This document shows, piece after piece, positions 27,036 to 36,302 of a stretch of DNA of 64,000 nucleotides. The translations under genes were made by a program, and so were the position numbers. The stretch's first letter is position 1, and the number at the start of each line of letters is the position of its first letter. The stretch is from Clostridium aminobutyricum. Lineage in GTDB: Bacteria > Bacillota > Clostridia > Peptostreptococcales > Anaerovoracaceae. The stretch spans positions 1 through 64,000 of the forward strand of contig NZ_JAFJZZ010000008.1 in the NCBI RefSeq assembly GCF_017255415.1, written 5' to 3'. The notes below the pieces were generated by a model, which was given only the letters and a program-made list of their open reading frames with translations, made no database searches and had not been told where the DNA came from.

Positions 27036-28485
27036 TGAATACGAAGAAGAAATGATACAAATGCTCCAAGAGCTGGTGGCAATCAAAAGTGTGGAAGATA
27101 AACCACTGCCGAATGCGCCTTTTGGGAAAGGGGTAGCGGAGGCCTTTGCCTACATGTTAAAGAAAGCGGAAGAGGACGGCTTTGAGACCGAAAATATAGA
27201 TCACTACGGAGGGCATATTGAATTTGGCGGATATTTGACGGACGAAGCTGGCGATATTATTGCGACCAGCGATGAAATCATGGGAATTATCGGCCATTTG
27301 GATGTGGTGCCTGAGGGAACGGACTGGATGTTTGATCCTTATAGCGGGCAAGTGGTGGACGGCAAAATTTACGGGAGAGGCACTTTTGACGATAAAGGGC
27401 CGATTGTCGCGGCATATTATGCTATGAAAGCATTAAAAGAAAGCGGAATCATCCCGGCTAAAAAGGTTCGGCTGATTTTAGGGCTCGATGAGGAAACAAA
27501 CTGGAAAGGGATGGACTACTATTTGTCCAAAGTAAAACCGCCTACTTTCGGGTTTACACCGGATGCCGAATATCCGGCCATTCATGGTGAAAAGGGCATT
27601 CTTGTATTTGATCTGGCGAAGAAATTAGGAAAGACGATAAACAAGGGCTTAGAACTTCGAAGCTTAAAAGGCGGCAATGCAGCTAATATGGTTGCGGACA
27701 ATGCCAGAGCAGTATTGAGAGCCGATAAAATGGAAGTCTACGAGAAAGTAAAAGAGCTGGCAGCGCAGTACAGAAATGAAAATTGTTCTGCTGAAGGACA
27801 AAGAGCTTATGGTGCCAGATTAAATTGTAAAGGTATCGGGAAGAGCTTAGAAGTAACCGTTCAGGGGATTTCATCGCATGGGGCAAGACCGGAAGAAGGA
27901 CTCAATGCGATTACGGTATTAATGGATTTTTTGAGTCGACTTGACATAATAAATGATGATGTAAATGAGTTCGTTGAGTTCTATAATAACCATATTGGGT
28001 TTGAATTGGACGGCGCTTCCATGGGCTGTGGCCTATCGGATGAACCATCAGGCAAGCTTGTATTCAACGTGGGAAAGATTGATTTAGATCATGAGGCAGT
28101 GCGGCTGACCATTAACATTCGATATCCCGTTACGTTTAAGGAGGAAGCCGTATACGAATCGATGATGCCTGTAATCAATAAATACAATATGGGAGTCATC
28201 AAAGGGAAAGGACAGGACCCGATCTATATCCCTGCGGATGATCCGATGATACAGACCTTGATGGCAGTTTATAAGGAACACACCGGAGATTTTGAGAGCA
28301 AGCCGATTGTGATCGGTGGAGGAACCTATGCGAGAGCTGCAAAGAATATTATCGCTTTTGGAAGTGTATTCCCCGGCGAACCATCTTTAGCCCATCAGAA
28401 GAATGAATACATAGAGATTGAAAAGCTCGTCTTAAACGCAAAAATTTTTGCCGATGCGATCTTCCGTTTAACGAAGGAAATATAA
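27013..28485 (+). CDS. pepV: M20-family dipeptidase PepV-like
   Basis: A 490-residue M20 metallopeptidase. IGHLDVVPEG holds the first metal His/Asp, GRGTFDDKGP the bridging Asp, LGLDEETNWKG the catalytic Glu and metal Glu, and VIGGGTYAR the C-terminal substrate region. A lid domain lies at about 185-380, and GISSHGARPEEG supplies the second-subunit-like His. The family cleaves dipeptides and short peptides in the cytoplasm, feeding amino-acid fermentation. GGAGG precedes the ATG inside the capA-like gene. A second copy is encoded at 55495-56886. Confidence 0.9.
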   Translation: MEYLNRIDEYEEEMIQMLQELVAIKSVEDKPLPNAPFGKGVAEAFAYMLKKAEEDGFETENIDHYGGHIEFGGYLTDEAGDIIATSDEIMGIIGHLDVVPEGTDWMFDPYSGQVVDGKIYGRGTFDDKGPIVAAYYAMKALKESGIIPAKKVRLILGLDEETNWKGMDYYLSKVKPPTFGFTPDAEYPAIHGEKGILVFDLAKKLGKTINKGLELRSLKGGNAANMVADNARAVLRADKMEVYEKVKELAAQYRNENCSAEGQRAYGARLNCKGIGKSLEVTVQGISSHGARPEEGLNAITVLMDFLSRLDIINDDVNEFVEFYNNHIGFELDGASMGCGLSDEPSGKLVFNVGKIDLDHEAVRLTINIRYPVTFKEEAVYESMMPVINKYNMGVIKGKGQDPIYIPADDPMIQTLMAVYKEHTGDFESKPIVIGGGTYARAAKNIIAFGSVFPGEPSLAHQKNEYIEIEKLVLNAKIFADAIFRLTKEI

Positions 28486-28518
28486 AAAATGTTTTTTGCC
28501 CGGACAAATTAAAAGCTG

Positions 28519-28547
28519 TTGACATAAAGATCAGTTAAGTCTATACT
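28519..28547 (+). promoter_or_regulatory. promoter of the ribU transcript
   Basis: TTGACA (28519-28524), 17-nt spacer, TATACT (28542-28547). Initiation near 28554 leaves the whole FMN riboswitch in the leader. Confidence 0.75.
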
Positions 28548-28584
28548 GAACTGTAAGGTTGTAAACAACTGAACAACAATCTGT

Positions 28585-28700
28585 TTCAGGGCGAGGTGTG
28601 AGTCCTCACCGGCGGTAAAGAGCGTTGCGCTACGAGTCCGCGAGCCGAAAGGCAGAATCGGTTTGATTCCGATACCGACGGTATAGTCCGGATGAAAGAA
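28585..28700 (+). promoter_or_regulatory. FMN riboswitch (RFN element)
   Basis: Conserved RFN blocks appear in order: TTCAGGGCGAGGTG, CTCACCGGCGGTA, AGTCCGCGAGCC, GATTCCGATACCGACGGT and ATAGTCCGGATGAAAG. It is followed by a terminator at 28734-28762 and then ribU. FMN binding should favour the terminator and shut off riboflavin uptake. Confidence 0.95.
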
Positions 28701-28733
28701 ACGCGTATTTTCACGCTTATTTTCGCATGAGCT

Positions 28734-28762
28734 GCCCTGAGAGAAATCTCAGGGCTTTTTTT
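28734..28762 (+). terminator. riboswitch-controlled terminator
   Basis: GCCCTGAGA (28734-28742), GAAA loop, TCTCAGGGC (28747-28755), then seven T. Placed between the FMN aptamer and ribU as the expression platform. Confidence 0.9.
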
Positions 28763-28883
28763 ATCTAATGAGAAATATCGTATGATTTTATTAGATTAAA
28801 AGAAATGCAGAAGGACGGAAGTCGCGCTTTTCTGAACAGATCAGAGATTTTTTATATATGTATATATGAAAGGAACTAAAAAA

Positions 28884-29423
28884 ATGAATAGTCAGAACAA
28901 AACGATAAAACTTGCCAAGATGGGAATGCTGGTGGCTATTTCTGTCGTACTGGTTTACTTAGTACACTTCCCTATTTTTCCGCCGGTTGCTTTCTTAGAA
29001 TATGATCCTGCGGATATTCCGATTTTTATTGGAACATTTGCGTTCGGCCCTTTGGCAGGAATCCTGTTAGTAACAGTCACAGCCATTATACAGGGAACCA
29101 CGGTAAGCGCGGCGAGCGGATTATATGGAATCATCATGCATATTCTGGCTACAGGCTCTTTTGTATTAGTTGCAGGTCTTATTTATAGAGGACATAAGAG
29201 CAGAGGCAAAGCAGTGGTTGCACTTGCTGCGGGTGTTGCTACGATGACGGTGATGATGGTCATTGCCAATCTGATCGTAACGCCATATTTCATGGGGGTT
29301 CCGGTAAGTGTGGTAAAAGGGTTATTACCTTATATTATCGCGTTTAATTTACTGAAAGCAGGTGTAAATTCCATCATCACATTCTTATTATATAAGAGAC
29401 TTTCGGGATTTTTACATAAGTAG
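28884..29423 (+). CDS. ribU: riboflavin ECF transporter substrate-binding subunit RibU
   Basis: A 179-residue S-component with about six membrane helices. FPIFPPVAFLEYDPADIPIFIGTFAFGPLAG is the family hallmark, seen in two halves around the first loop. It captures riboflavin/FMN and works with the shared ECF module (ecfA, ecfA', ecfT), which is not in this window. ATG 28884 is preferred because AAAGGA is 9 nt upstream. The ATG at 28866 precedes that site. Control by the FMN riboswitch confirms the substrate. Confidence 0.95.
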   Translation: MNSQNKTIKLAKMGMLVAISVVLVYLVHFPIFPPVAFLEYDPADIPIFIGTFAFGPLAGILLVTVTAIIQGTTVSAASGLYGIIMHILATGSFVLVAGLIYRGHKSRGKAVVALAAGVATMTVMMVIANLIVTPYFMGVPVSVVKGLLPYIIAFNLLKAGVNSIITFLLYKRLSGFLHK

Positions 29424-29454
29424 ATCGATCAAACAATAAAAATGTATAAAAATA

Positions 29455-29500
29455 GGGTGCCTCAAAAACGAATGATATAATATGGGAGGCCCCCTTTTAT
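29455..29500 (+). terminator. terminator of ribU
   Basis: GGGTGCCTC (29455-29463) pairs with GAGGCCCCC (29486-29494) with one mismatch, followed by TTTTATT. It lies at the end of the convergent coiled-coil gene. Confidence 0.7.
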
Positions 29501-29502
29501 TG

Positions 29503-30510
29503 TTAAACGGTTATATCTAAAGAAGCAGTTATTCTTTTCCATGATTCATATTCATCCGGGGATTTCTTTTGTAAGTTGTCTTCCCAGTCACGTAATTTGT
29601 CATTCAGAAAATCTTCTTTTTTTATGCCTGACAGATTGATTTCTTCTGCTTCTTGAAGCCATTGAGGAAGATTGTCTGAGAAATCTTTTGTCGCAGACAT
29701 CGCATGTTTGAAAGCTTCATCAAGTTTAATCAAGGCGTTATTTGAAGCAGGAATCTCTTGCGAATCTGCTTTACCAGCAGAGTCGCCATTGTCGATATCT
29801 TCTTTTTTGTGCCATTGTTGCATCAAATTCTGAATCTTTTCTTGCAATTTCGTGTCTTCTATCTCCTGCTGGGCTTCGGTCATCTGGTCTCCGAGCATAT
29901 TCATCAGTTCCGAAATGCGCATAGTAAGCGATGCTAATTTATCATATTTGTTTTCACTGGCACCTTGCTTGGACAGTAAGCTTGCGGCTTCCGGATTTGA
30001 CCAAGCTACATGCTCTATAAAATCAGCTCTGTTTTGGTTGTCTGTATTAATTTGATTCTCGGTAACATTCGCTTCACTTTCCAGTTTGGTTTTGATAGAG
30101 CCCATGATTTTGATGGTATCAAAGTTTGTCCCTAATTTAGATACAAGATTTAACTTGTCATTTGTTAATTCTTCCTCAGTTTTCGGAGACGAATCTATAT
30201 TGTCCTGCATTTGATTTTGATTGGTCTGTGCGTCGCGTACCGTTTCCTTGGCGGCAGCACGGGTTTCTTGAGCTATTTGAGCTGTCAGATTTTCAATTTG
30301 CTGATTATAGATTTTCAATTGATCTTGTATGGTATCCAAAGGCTGATCGTTTTCAGCAGTTTTTGCCATAAGCGCGTTTCTCTTTTTAATCAGACTTTCC
30401 CGTTGGTCCATAAGACTATCTATCAAGGAATTCTTACTGGAAGTATTTTTATTGGCAGGATTAAATGGTTTGCCGGTATTTGAAAAAACAGAATTTGTAT
30501 GAATTTGCAT
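29503..30510 (-). CDS. hypothetical coiled-coil protein
   Basis: A 335-residue hydrophilic protein with no signal peptide or membrane helix. Gln/Glu/Lys-rich heptad segments occupy about residues 30-95 (LIKKRNALMAKTAEND, QLKIYNQQIENLTAQIA) and 195-240. Its MQI-type N-terminus and Asn/Gln-rich linker recall FlxA-like proteins tied to flagellar export in clostridia, but the match is weak and no flagellar genes are nearby. AAGGGG about 10 nt before the ATG supports the start. Monocistronic. Function unknown. Confidence 0.7.
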   Translation of the reverse strand: MQIHTNSVFSNTGKPFNPANKNTSSKNSLIDSLMDQRESLIKKRNALMAKTAENDQPLDTIQDQLKIYNQQIENLTAQIAQETRAAAKETVRDAQTNQNQMQDNIDSSPKTEEELTNDKLNLVSKLGTNFDTIKIMGSIKTKLESEANVTENQINTDNQNRADFIEHVAWSNPEAASLLSKQGASENKYDKLASLTMRISELMNMLGDQMTEAQQEIEDTKLQEKIQNLMQQWHKKEDIDNGDSAGKADSQEIPASNNALIKLDEAFKHAMSATKDFSDNLPQWLQEAEEINLSGIKKEDFLNDKLRDWEDNLQKKSPDEYESWKRITASLDITV

Positions 30511-30681
30511 AATCTATTCCCCTTTATAATTTCTATAGATATATCTTATATATCGAGGAAATGATATATAAAATAACAGTAAAAGAACAAAATACCAATA
30601 TAATTGAAATCTATTAAAGAAAAAGCAGTATGTTGCAAAAAGAGAAGATTCCATTTTGATGTTTAATAAAAAAATATTCTA

Positions 30682-30690
30682 TGTTAAAAT
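30682..30690 (+). promoter_or_regulatory. extended -10 promoter giving a possibly leaderless tsaE mRNA
   Basis: TGtTAAAAT at 30682-30690 would start transcription at about 30697, next to the tsaE ATG at 30698. No ribosome-binding sequence precedes that ATG. Confidence 0.35.
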
Positions 30691-30697
30691 ATAATTT

Positions 30698-31132
30698 ATG
30701 AAAAAAATAATTATTACAAATGAACTAGATACAAAAGAATTTGGGATAAAGCTTGCTGAAACCTTAACCCCGGGTAAAGTGGTCGCATTGATCGGGGATT
30801 TAGGAACCGGGAAAACTGCTTTAACCAAATATATAGCACAGGGTCTTGGGATTCAAGAAATGATTACAAGTCCTACTTTTACGATCGTTCAGGAATACCA
30901 TGACGGGAGAATGCCTTTATACCATTTTGATGTGTACAGAATTAATGATGCGGAGGAGATGTACGAATTAGGTTATGAGGAGTATTTTTTCGGCAAAGGT
31001 GTCTCCGTGGTAGAGTGGGCTGATCTTATTATGGAGTTAATTCCGGAGGATGCGGTCATAATTCGTATTTATTATGGAGAACTTGAAGGCGAAAGAGTGT
31101 ATGAGATACAGGAACCGGGGGACATTAAATGA
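30698..31132 (+). CDS. tsaE: tRNA t6A synthesis ATPase TsaE
   Basis: A 144-residue P-loop protein of the TsaBDE complex that makes N6-threonylcarbamoyl-adenosine in ANN-decoding tRNAs. Walker A GDLGTGKTALTK lies near residues 33-44, SPTFTIVQEY and PLYHFDVYRI follow, and VVEWAD lies near 107. It heads a tight operon with tsaB, rimI, a small Cys protein and tsaD, with start/stop overlaps throughout. No Shine-Dalgarno sequence is visible at its start, which is unusual for this region. Confidence 0.95.
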   Translation: MKKIIITNELDTKEFGIKLAETLTPGKVVALIGDLGTGKTALTKYIAQGLGIQEMITSPTFTIVQEYHDGRMPLYHFDVYRINDAEEMYELGYEEYFFGKGVSVVEWADLIMELIPEDAVIIRIYYGELEGERVYEIQEPGDIK

Positions 31133-31887
31133 ACATATTAGCTATTGAAACGACAGGGGCCACCGCTTCTGTTGCCATTATAAATGAAAAAGAACAAATT
31201 TTTGAAGAAGTATCGACAGGAACACTGAATCATTTGCAGTATTTGATGCCGATGATAGAAAAAGTGCTCGAAAAAAGTCAATTGCAGATAGGCGATTTGA
31301 CAGCAATCGCAGCGTCGGAAGGACCCGGATCATTTACGGGAATCCGAATAGGGGTGTCTTCCGCCAGGGCATTAGCTCAGGCCCTTCAACTAAAAACGAT
31401 TTCGGTACCTACCTTGAAAACTTTTCTGTATAATACCCCGGATGTGAGCGGCATCCTTTGCCCTATCTTTGATGCGAGACGAAGTCAGGTATATGGAGGC
31501 GCATACAAATGGAAGGAAAACGCTCTGAGAAATCTGGAGGGCATAGAAGAGATCGTTGTAGGCGATGCCTATGCGTTGGAAGAACTTTTAGCACTTCTCA
31601 AACAGGCATGTAAGCCGAATGATACGATTACTTTTTTTGGAGATGGTGTCGAACCTTATAAAGAAAAAATCAAACAATGGCAAAACTCATCGTTAAATAA
31701 CGATATACAGGTTGAGTTTGCAAATGAAAGCGTAAACCGTCAAACTGCGTCGTCTGTTGCGAGATTGGCCCTTGACTTGTATCGGGAGGGACAGCTGAAA
31801 GAGTATCAGGAGTTAAAGCCAAACTATATGAGAAAGGCTGAGGCGGAACGAAAATTAGAGGAAAGCCAAGGACGACAGAATGAGTAG
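31129..31887 (+). CDS. tsaB: tRNA t6A synthesis protein TsaB
   Basis: A 252-residue ASKHA-fold partner and scaffold for TsaD. ILAIETTGATASVAI opens the fold, SEGPGSFTGIRIGVSSARALAQ is the TsaB signature near 63-84, and CPIFDARRSQVYGGAY follows. The start overlaps the tsaE stop in an ATGA arrangement, showing translational coupling. The C-terminal tail (YMRKAEAERK) is typical. It acts with TsaD, TsaE and TsaC (elsewhere). Confidence 0.95.
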   Translation: MNILAIETTGATASVAIINEKEQIFEEVSTGTLNHLQYLMPMIEKVLEKSQLQIGDLTAIAASEGPGSFTGIRIGVSSARALAQALQLKTISVPTLKTFLYNTPDVSGILCPIFDARRSQVYGGAYKWKENALRNLEGIEEIVVGDAYALEELLALLKQACKPNDTITFFGDGVEPYKEKIKQWQNSSLNNDIQVEFANESVNRQTASSVARLALDLYREGQLKEYQELKPNYMRKAEAERKLEESQGRQNE

Positions 31888-32344
31888 TTTAATCATCAGA
31901 AAAGCAGAAGTCACAGATATCGAGGAAATGGCCGCTTTGGATCTTGTTTGTTTTACTGCTCCATGGAGTGAAGAAGCGTTCCGGCAGGAGCTTGAAGAAA
32001 ACAATCTGGCATTTTATGTTGTAGCGGAATTGAATGAACAAATCGTCGGATACGCCGGCCTTTGGGCTATATTAGAGGAAGGCCATATCACTAACGTGGC
32101 GGTTGCTCCGGAATACCGGCGAAAAGGAATCGGCAATGCAGTGGTTGAAGTGCTGCTTGATGCATCAGAACAGGCCGGATTGAACAGTTTCACGCTGGAG
32201 GTCAGGATTTCCAATATTCAGGCGCAAAATTTATATAAAAAATTTGATTTTACAGAAGCTGGAATCAGAAAAGGTTATTATCAGGATAACGGCGAAGATG
32301 CAATCATTATGTGGAGAAGAAAATCTAACGCATCGTGCGAATAA
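31880..32344 (+). CDS. rimI: ribosomal protein S18-alanine N-acetyltransferase RimI-like
   Basis: A 154-residue GNAT acetyltransferase. Acetyl-CoA loop VAPEYRRKGIGNAVVE lies near residues 75-90, and LEVRISNIQAQNLYKKFDF with GIRKGYYQDNGEDAIIM forms the RimI hallmark. It acetylates the N-terminus of S18 in other bacteria. Its location between tsaB and tsaD is the classic bacterial arrangement. Overlaps the tsaB stop by 8 nt. Confidence 0.93.
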   Translation: MSSLIIRKAEVTDIEEMAALDLVCFTAPWSEEAFRQELEENNLAFYVVAELNEQIVGYAGLWAILEEGHITNVAVAPEYRRKGIGNAVVEVLLDASEQAGLNSFTLEVRISNIQAQNLYKKFDFTEAGIRKGYYQDNGEDAIIMWRRKSNASCE

Positions 32345-32403
32345 ATCCTCAGCCCTTTGAGATACTAAAGGAAAGAAAAAAAGTATTTTGGAGGGTTACG
32401 AAG

Positions 32404-32637
32404 ATGATGAGATATTCAGGCTATGGTGGTGTTGATACTACAAATGAAAACTATCACTATGATGATTTTAATGACGAGATGAGCAGACCTATGACGAATT
32501 GCAGTCGCTTTGAAAGAAGGCATGATTTCAGCACGTTCAACATGGCTGATTATACTTCATGTGAAAACTGCAGGCATATGTCTGCGGATAATAGATGTAT
32601 TGTGAGTGCAAATACTTACATCGGGAGAATGGAATGA
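32404..32637 (+). CDS. small Cys-rich protein within the tsa operon
   Basis: A 77-residue protein. The N-terminal half is Tyr/Asp/Asn-rich ([18 protein letters not shown]). The C-terminal half has four cysteines, NCSRF, then CENC...C in [16 protein letters not shown], which could bind zinc or iron. ATG 32404 follows GGAGGG by 8 nt, and its stop overlaps the tsaD start in the order ATGGAATGA, so it is co-translated with tsaD. I do not recognise a named family. Conservation in this operon would be informative. Confidence 0.7.
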   Translation: MMRYSGYGGVDTTNENYHYDDFNDEMSRPMTNCSRFERRHDFSTFNMADYTSCENCRHMSADNRCIVSANTYIGRME

Positions 32638-33659
32638 AAAATGGAAAATTTTTAACTATGGCAATCGAATCAAGCTGTGATGAAACCTCGGTAGCCCTTC
32701 TGATTGAAGGGCGTGAGGTTTTGTCCAACGTGATTTCTTCACAGATAAAAGTGCATCAGGTGTTTGGCGGTGTGGTACCGGAGATCGCTTCAAGGCATCA
32801 TTTGGATAATATCAACCAAGTCACCGATCAGGCACTTGCAGAAGCAGGTGTGACATGGGATGAAGTGGACCTAATCGGTGTCACTTACGGACCCGGGTTA
32901 GTAGGGGCATTACTCATAGGACTTGCTTCAGCGAAAGCCTTTGCCTTCGCAAAGAATATTCCTCTGGTCGGGGTGCATCACATTCAAGGGCACATCAGTG
33001 CCAATTACATAGAACATCCTGACTTGGAGCCGCCTTTTATGGCTCTGGTGGTGTCAGGCGGACATACGAATATTGTTGAAGTAAAAGATTATAATACCTT
33101 TGAAGTATTGGGCGGAACCAGAGATGATGCGGCAGGTGAAGCATTCGATAAGGTAGCTCGTGTGCTTGGACTCGGGTATCCGGGCGGCCCGCTCATTGAT
33201 AAAGTCGCAAAAGAAGGAAATCCGCAGGCCATTCCGTTTAAGCGGGTATTTCTTGAAAAGGGAAGCTTTGATTTCAGTTTCAGCGGCATTAAAACAGGCG
33301 TATTAAACTATTTGAATTCAGAAAAACAGGCGGGGCGTGAAGTGGTGGTAGCGGATGTTGCTGCCAGCTTTCAGCAAGCCGTGATGGATGTCATCGTCGC
33401 AAAAGCTGTGACTGCGGCCCTTGCGATGAAAAAGGATAAATTGGTTCTAGCAGGAGGCGTTGCGGCCAACAGCAAGCTGCGAGAAATGCTGCATGAACAA
33501 TGCGAAAAAAATGGAATTCAATTATATTGTCCGTCACCGATTTTATGTACGGATAATGCGGCCATGATCGGCTGCGCAGCATATTACAAATATAAGGCGG
33601 GGTTTGTCAGTGATCTGACTCTGGATGCATTTCCGAATCTGTCTTTATCTGCTCGTTAA
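32634..33659 (+). CDS. tsaD: tRNA threonylcarbamoyladenosine synthase catalytic subunit TsaD
   Basis: A 341-residue ASKHA-fold metalloenzyme that transfers the threonylcarbamoyl group to A37 of t[13 protein letters not shown] opens the fold, [10 protein letters not shown] holds the metal His pair, and [34 protein letters not shown] and [12 protein letters not shown] follow. ATG 32634 overlaps the preceding stop and has GGGAGA upstream. An in-frame ATG at 32595 would add 13 residues from inside the previous gene. Last gene of the t6A operon. Confidence 0.96.
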   Translation: MKNGKFLTMAIESSCDETSVALLIEGREVLSNVISSQIKVHQVFGGVVPEIASRHHLDNINQVTDQALAEAGVTWDEVDLIGVTYGPGLVGALLIGLASAKAFAFAKNIPLVGVHHIQGHISANYIEHPDLEPPFMALVVSGGHTNIVEVKDYNTFEVLGGTRDDAAGEAFDKVARVLGLGYPGGPLIDKVAKEGNPQAIPFKRVFLEKGSFDFSFSGIKTGVLNYLNSEKQAGREVVVADVAASFQQAVMDVIVAKAVTAALAMKKDKLVLAGGVAANSKLREMLHEQCEKNGIQLYCPSPILCTDNAAMIGCAAYYKYKAGFVSDLTLDAFPNLSLSAR

Positions 33660-33759
33660 ATTTCACCATTGCTTCGCTATATTCATATCGTGTTCGGTTA
33701 CGTACGTCTATGTACGCGCCCTCACACGCAATCAATATAGCTGTGCACTGATGAAATTT
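33658..33759. repeat. 102-bp imperfect palindrome (REP/MITE-like or structured RNA)
   Basis: Starting on the tsaD stop codon, 33658-33683 and 33734-33759 match as inverted repeats at about 21 of 26 positions (AAATTTCA...GCTATATT ends). An inner ATTcAT..CGTGT / ACACG..ATgAAT-like pair and a GTAC-rich core near 33700-33712 continue the dyad. GC content of the core (ACGTACG, GCGCC) exceeds its surroundings. No coding potential. It may terminate tsaD. Confidence 0.6.
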
Positions 33760-33851
33760 TCCTTCGCAGAGATATATGTATCAATATACTCTAAAATTAG
33801 ATAGTAAACTGAGTGGTTAAAATTAAACTATAATAAAAGGAATAAAGATAA

Positions 33852-35822
33852 ATGATAGTACTTTCGGCAACGAATATTTCAAAATCGTATGGAGTAGATG
33901 TGATCCTGAAAGACATTTCTTTTCATGTAAATGAAGGGGATCGAATCGGTATTGTGGGTGCTAACGGTGCGGGAAAAACCACCTTATTGAATATACTTTC
34001 GGGGCAATTGCCTTATGATGAAGGCAATATTTTCATCTCCTCCAACACTTCTATTGGATACTTGAAGCAAAGTGAAAACTTTGGTTTGAGCAACACTGTA
34101 ATGGAAGAGGTCAGCGCCATCTTTGGACATATTGTACAATTGGAAAGAGATATGGCAGATTTATCCCATGAAATCTCGGAAAAATCCTCGAAGGGAGAGG
34201 ATGTGGACAAGATTTTGCACCGGTATGATGAAATGATGGAGGCGTATAAACGCCATAATGGGTATAGCTATAAAAGTGAAATGATCGGTATCCTAAACAG
34301 CATGGCTTTTACAGAGGCGTACTATGATAAGAAAATAGATACGCTTAGCGGCGGCGAAAAAACCCGGCTTGCCTTAGCTTGCCTGCTGCTGAAAAAGCCG
34401 GATATTCTATTTCTGGATGAGCCGACGAACCATCTGGACATAGGCACCTTAAAGTGGCTGGAACAATATTTAAAGACGTATTCGGGAACGGTCATCTTGA
34501 TTTCCCATGACCGATATTTTTTAGATCAGACGGTTAATCGCATATTTGAAGTAGAAAATCATAAACTGGTTACATATCAAGGCGGGTATACTACCTATGC
34601 CGAACAGAAACGTCAGAGACGGGAAGAAGAACTTCGGAAGTATGAACAGCAGCAGAAGGAAATTTCTCGCCAGGAAGAAATCATTAGGCGGTTCAAACAG
34701 CATGGCACGGAAAAGCTTGCTAAAAGGGCTCAATCCAGAGAAAAGCGCCTGCAGCAAATGGATGTATTGGATAAGCCGGAACCTGTCGTAGGGAAAATGA
34801 AAATTCATTTTAAGCAACAATTTAAAAGCGGGAATGACGTACTTCTGGCGGAAGGTCTGGAAAAGGCGTTTGGCTACGGTCCGCGCCGTAAGGAGCTTTT
34901 TAAAAACGTTGATTTTGACATCAAAAGAGGAGAACGAATCTGTATTGTAGGGGCAAATGGGGTTGGAAAAACAACGCTGCTTAAGATCATGATGCGGGAT
35001 CTTGAAGCAGACAGCGGACGATTGAAAATCGGACACAATGTGCAATTCGGCTATTATGACCAAGAACAGCAGAATCTGAATGCGGCCAATACGGTTTTTG
35101 ATGAGATGAAGGATTCTTACCGACTCTATACGGATACGGAGATGAGGAGTTTATTGGGACGTTTCTTATTTAGAAATGAAAGCGCTTTTCTTCAGGTAGG
35201 AACGCTTTCCGGTGGCGAAAAAGCCCGCTTATCCTTACTGAAACTCATGCTTTCCGGCTCTAATGTACTCATTTTGGATGAACCGACCAATCATTTAGAT
35301 ATCGCTTCAAAGGAAATTTTTGAAGATGCTCTTTTGGAATTTCCAGGCACGGTTATCATCGTCTCCCATGACCGATATTTTTTAAATAAGATCCCTACTC
35401 GGATTTTTGAAATGGAAACAGATGGGATCACACCATATCTGGGTTCGTATGATTATTACATGGAAAAAAAGCAAGAGATCGCATCTGGGAAAAAGTATCT
35501 AAATGAATTAAATCTTACGCAAAATAGTGAACTTGTGATGCAGCAATCGGAAGAAAAAATGACTGAGTTAAGTGCGAGCGAACAGCGCAGGCGGAGTAAG
35601 GAGCAGGAAGCTAAAGAACGAAGAAAAGAACGGGAACAAAAACGGCTGGAACAGGAAATTGAACGCTTGGAGCTTGAAATTTCCGACTTTGAAAGTAAGA
35701 TGTGTGAAGAAAAAGTGTTCAGCGATCATATATTATTGGCGGAATATCACGAAGAAAATGAAAAAAGAAAGCAGTTATTGGAAGAAACATACAACAATTG
35801 GTTGGAGCTTCAAGATCAATAA
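33852..35822 (+). CDS. ABC-F family ATPase (translation factor/antibiotic-resistance type)
   Basis: A 656-residue soluble protein with two ABC ATPase domains. Domain 1 has GANGAGKTTLL, LSGGEKTRLAL and LFLDEPTNHLD. Domain 2 has GANGVGKTTLLK, LSGGEKARLSL and LILDEPTNHLD. A charged linker (about 245-320) is the P-site tRNA interaction motif region, and a Glu/Lys/Arg-rich coiled coil fills residues 560-656. The layout fits YdiF/Uup-type ABC-F proteins, which act on ribosomes rather than membranes. No membrane helices. Exact subfamily not assigned. Confidence 0.92.
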   Translation: MIVLSATNISKSYGVDVILKDISFHVNEGDRIGIVGANGAGKTTLLNILSGQLPYDEGNIFISSNTSIGYLKQSENFGLSNTVMEEVSAIFGHIVQLERDMADLSHEISEKSSKGEDVDKILHRYDEMMEAYKRHNGYSYKSEMIGILNSMAFTEAYYDKKIDTLSGGEKTRLALACLLLKKPDILFLDEPTNHLDIGTLKWLEQYLKTYSGTVILISHDRYFLDQTVNRIFEVENHKLVTYQGGYTTYAEQKRQRREEELRKYEQQQKEISRQEEIIRRFKQHGTEKLAKRAQSREKRLQQMDVLDKPEPVVGKMKIHFKQQFKSGNDVLLAEGLEKAFGYGPRRKELFKNVDFDIKRGERICIVGANGVGKTTLLKIMMRDLEADSGRLKIGHNVQFGYYDQEQQNLNAANTVFDEMKDSYRLYTDTEMRSLLGRFLFRNESAFLQVGTLSGGEKARLSLLKLMLSGSNVLILDEPTNHLDIASKEIFEDALLEFPGTVIIVSHDRYFLNKIPTRIFEMETDGITPYLGSYDYYMEKKQEIASGKKYLNELNLTQNSELVMQQSEEKMTELSASEQRRRSKEQEAKERRKEREQKRLEQEIERLELEISDFESKMCEEKVFSDHILLAEYHEENEKRKQLLEETYNNWLELQDQ

Positions 35823-35993
35823 TTTTACGCATTTCTTGCATTGAAATTTGTACAATTTTTTTTGAAATTAGTCTTGCATATATTAAAACAGTAAATTATA
35901 ATGGGTTTTAGTCGACAGGCTATTAGGAAAAATGAAACAAAATGAAATGGTATATAGGTAATATATAGTTTCTAAAGTATGGAGGTTAATTAA

Positions 35994-36224
35994 ATGACAT
36001 TTGAGAAGATAAAGGAGATTATCGTTGAACAGCTTAGTGTAGATGAGGCTCAGGTTGGAATGGATACACACCTTATGAAGGATCTTGAAGCAGATTCACT
36101 GGATGCCGTAGAAATTATCATGGCTATTGAAGACGAGTTTGATATTGAAGTTCCTGACGAAGATGCAGAAAAGTTCCAGAGTGTTGGAGACATCGTTCGG
36201 TATGTTGAAGAAAAATTAAACTAG
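35994..36224 (+). CDS. acpP: acyl carrier protein
   Basis: A 76-residue ACP. The phosphopantetheine serine lies in [10 protein letters not shown] near residue 36, within the four-helix fold ([20 protein letters not shown]). It carries acyl intermediates in fatty-acid synthesis. Here it stands alone, not beside fab genes, and is followed by a compact hairpin before rex. GGAGG lies about 9 nt before the ATG. Confidence 0.95.
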   Translation: MTFEKIKEIIVEQLSVDEAQVGMDTHLMKDLEADSLDAVEIIMAIEDEFDIEVPDEDAEKFQSVGDIVRYVEEKLN

Positions 36225-36233
36225 TGTAGATGG

Positions 36234-36253
36234 GCCCGCGGAAGCGGGCTTTT
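36234..36253 (+). terminator. terminator or attenuator after acpP
   Basis: GCCCGC (36234-36239), GGAA loop, GCGGGC (36244-36249), then only four T. Possibly partial, with read-through into rex. Confidence 0.65.
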
Positions 36254-36302
36254 CAGTTCGACGATTTCCACGATTAATTTTGAGGAAAAGGAAAATCAGA
36301 AT

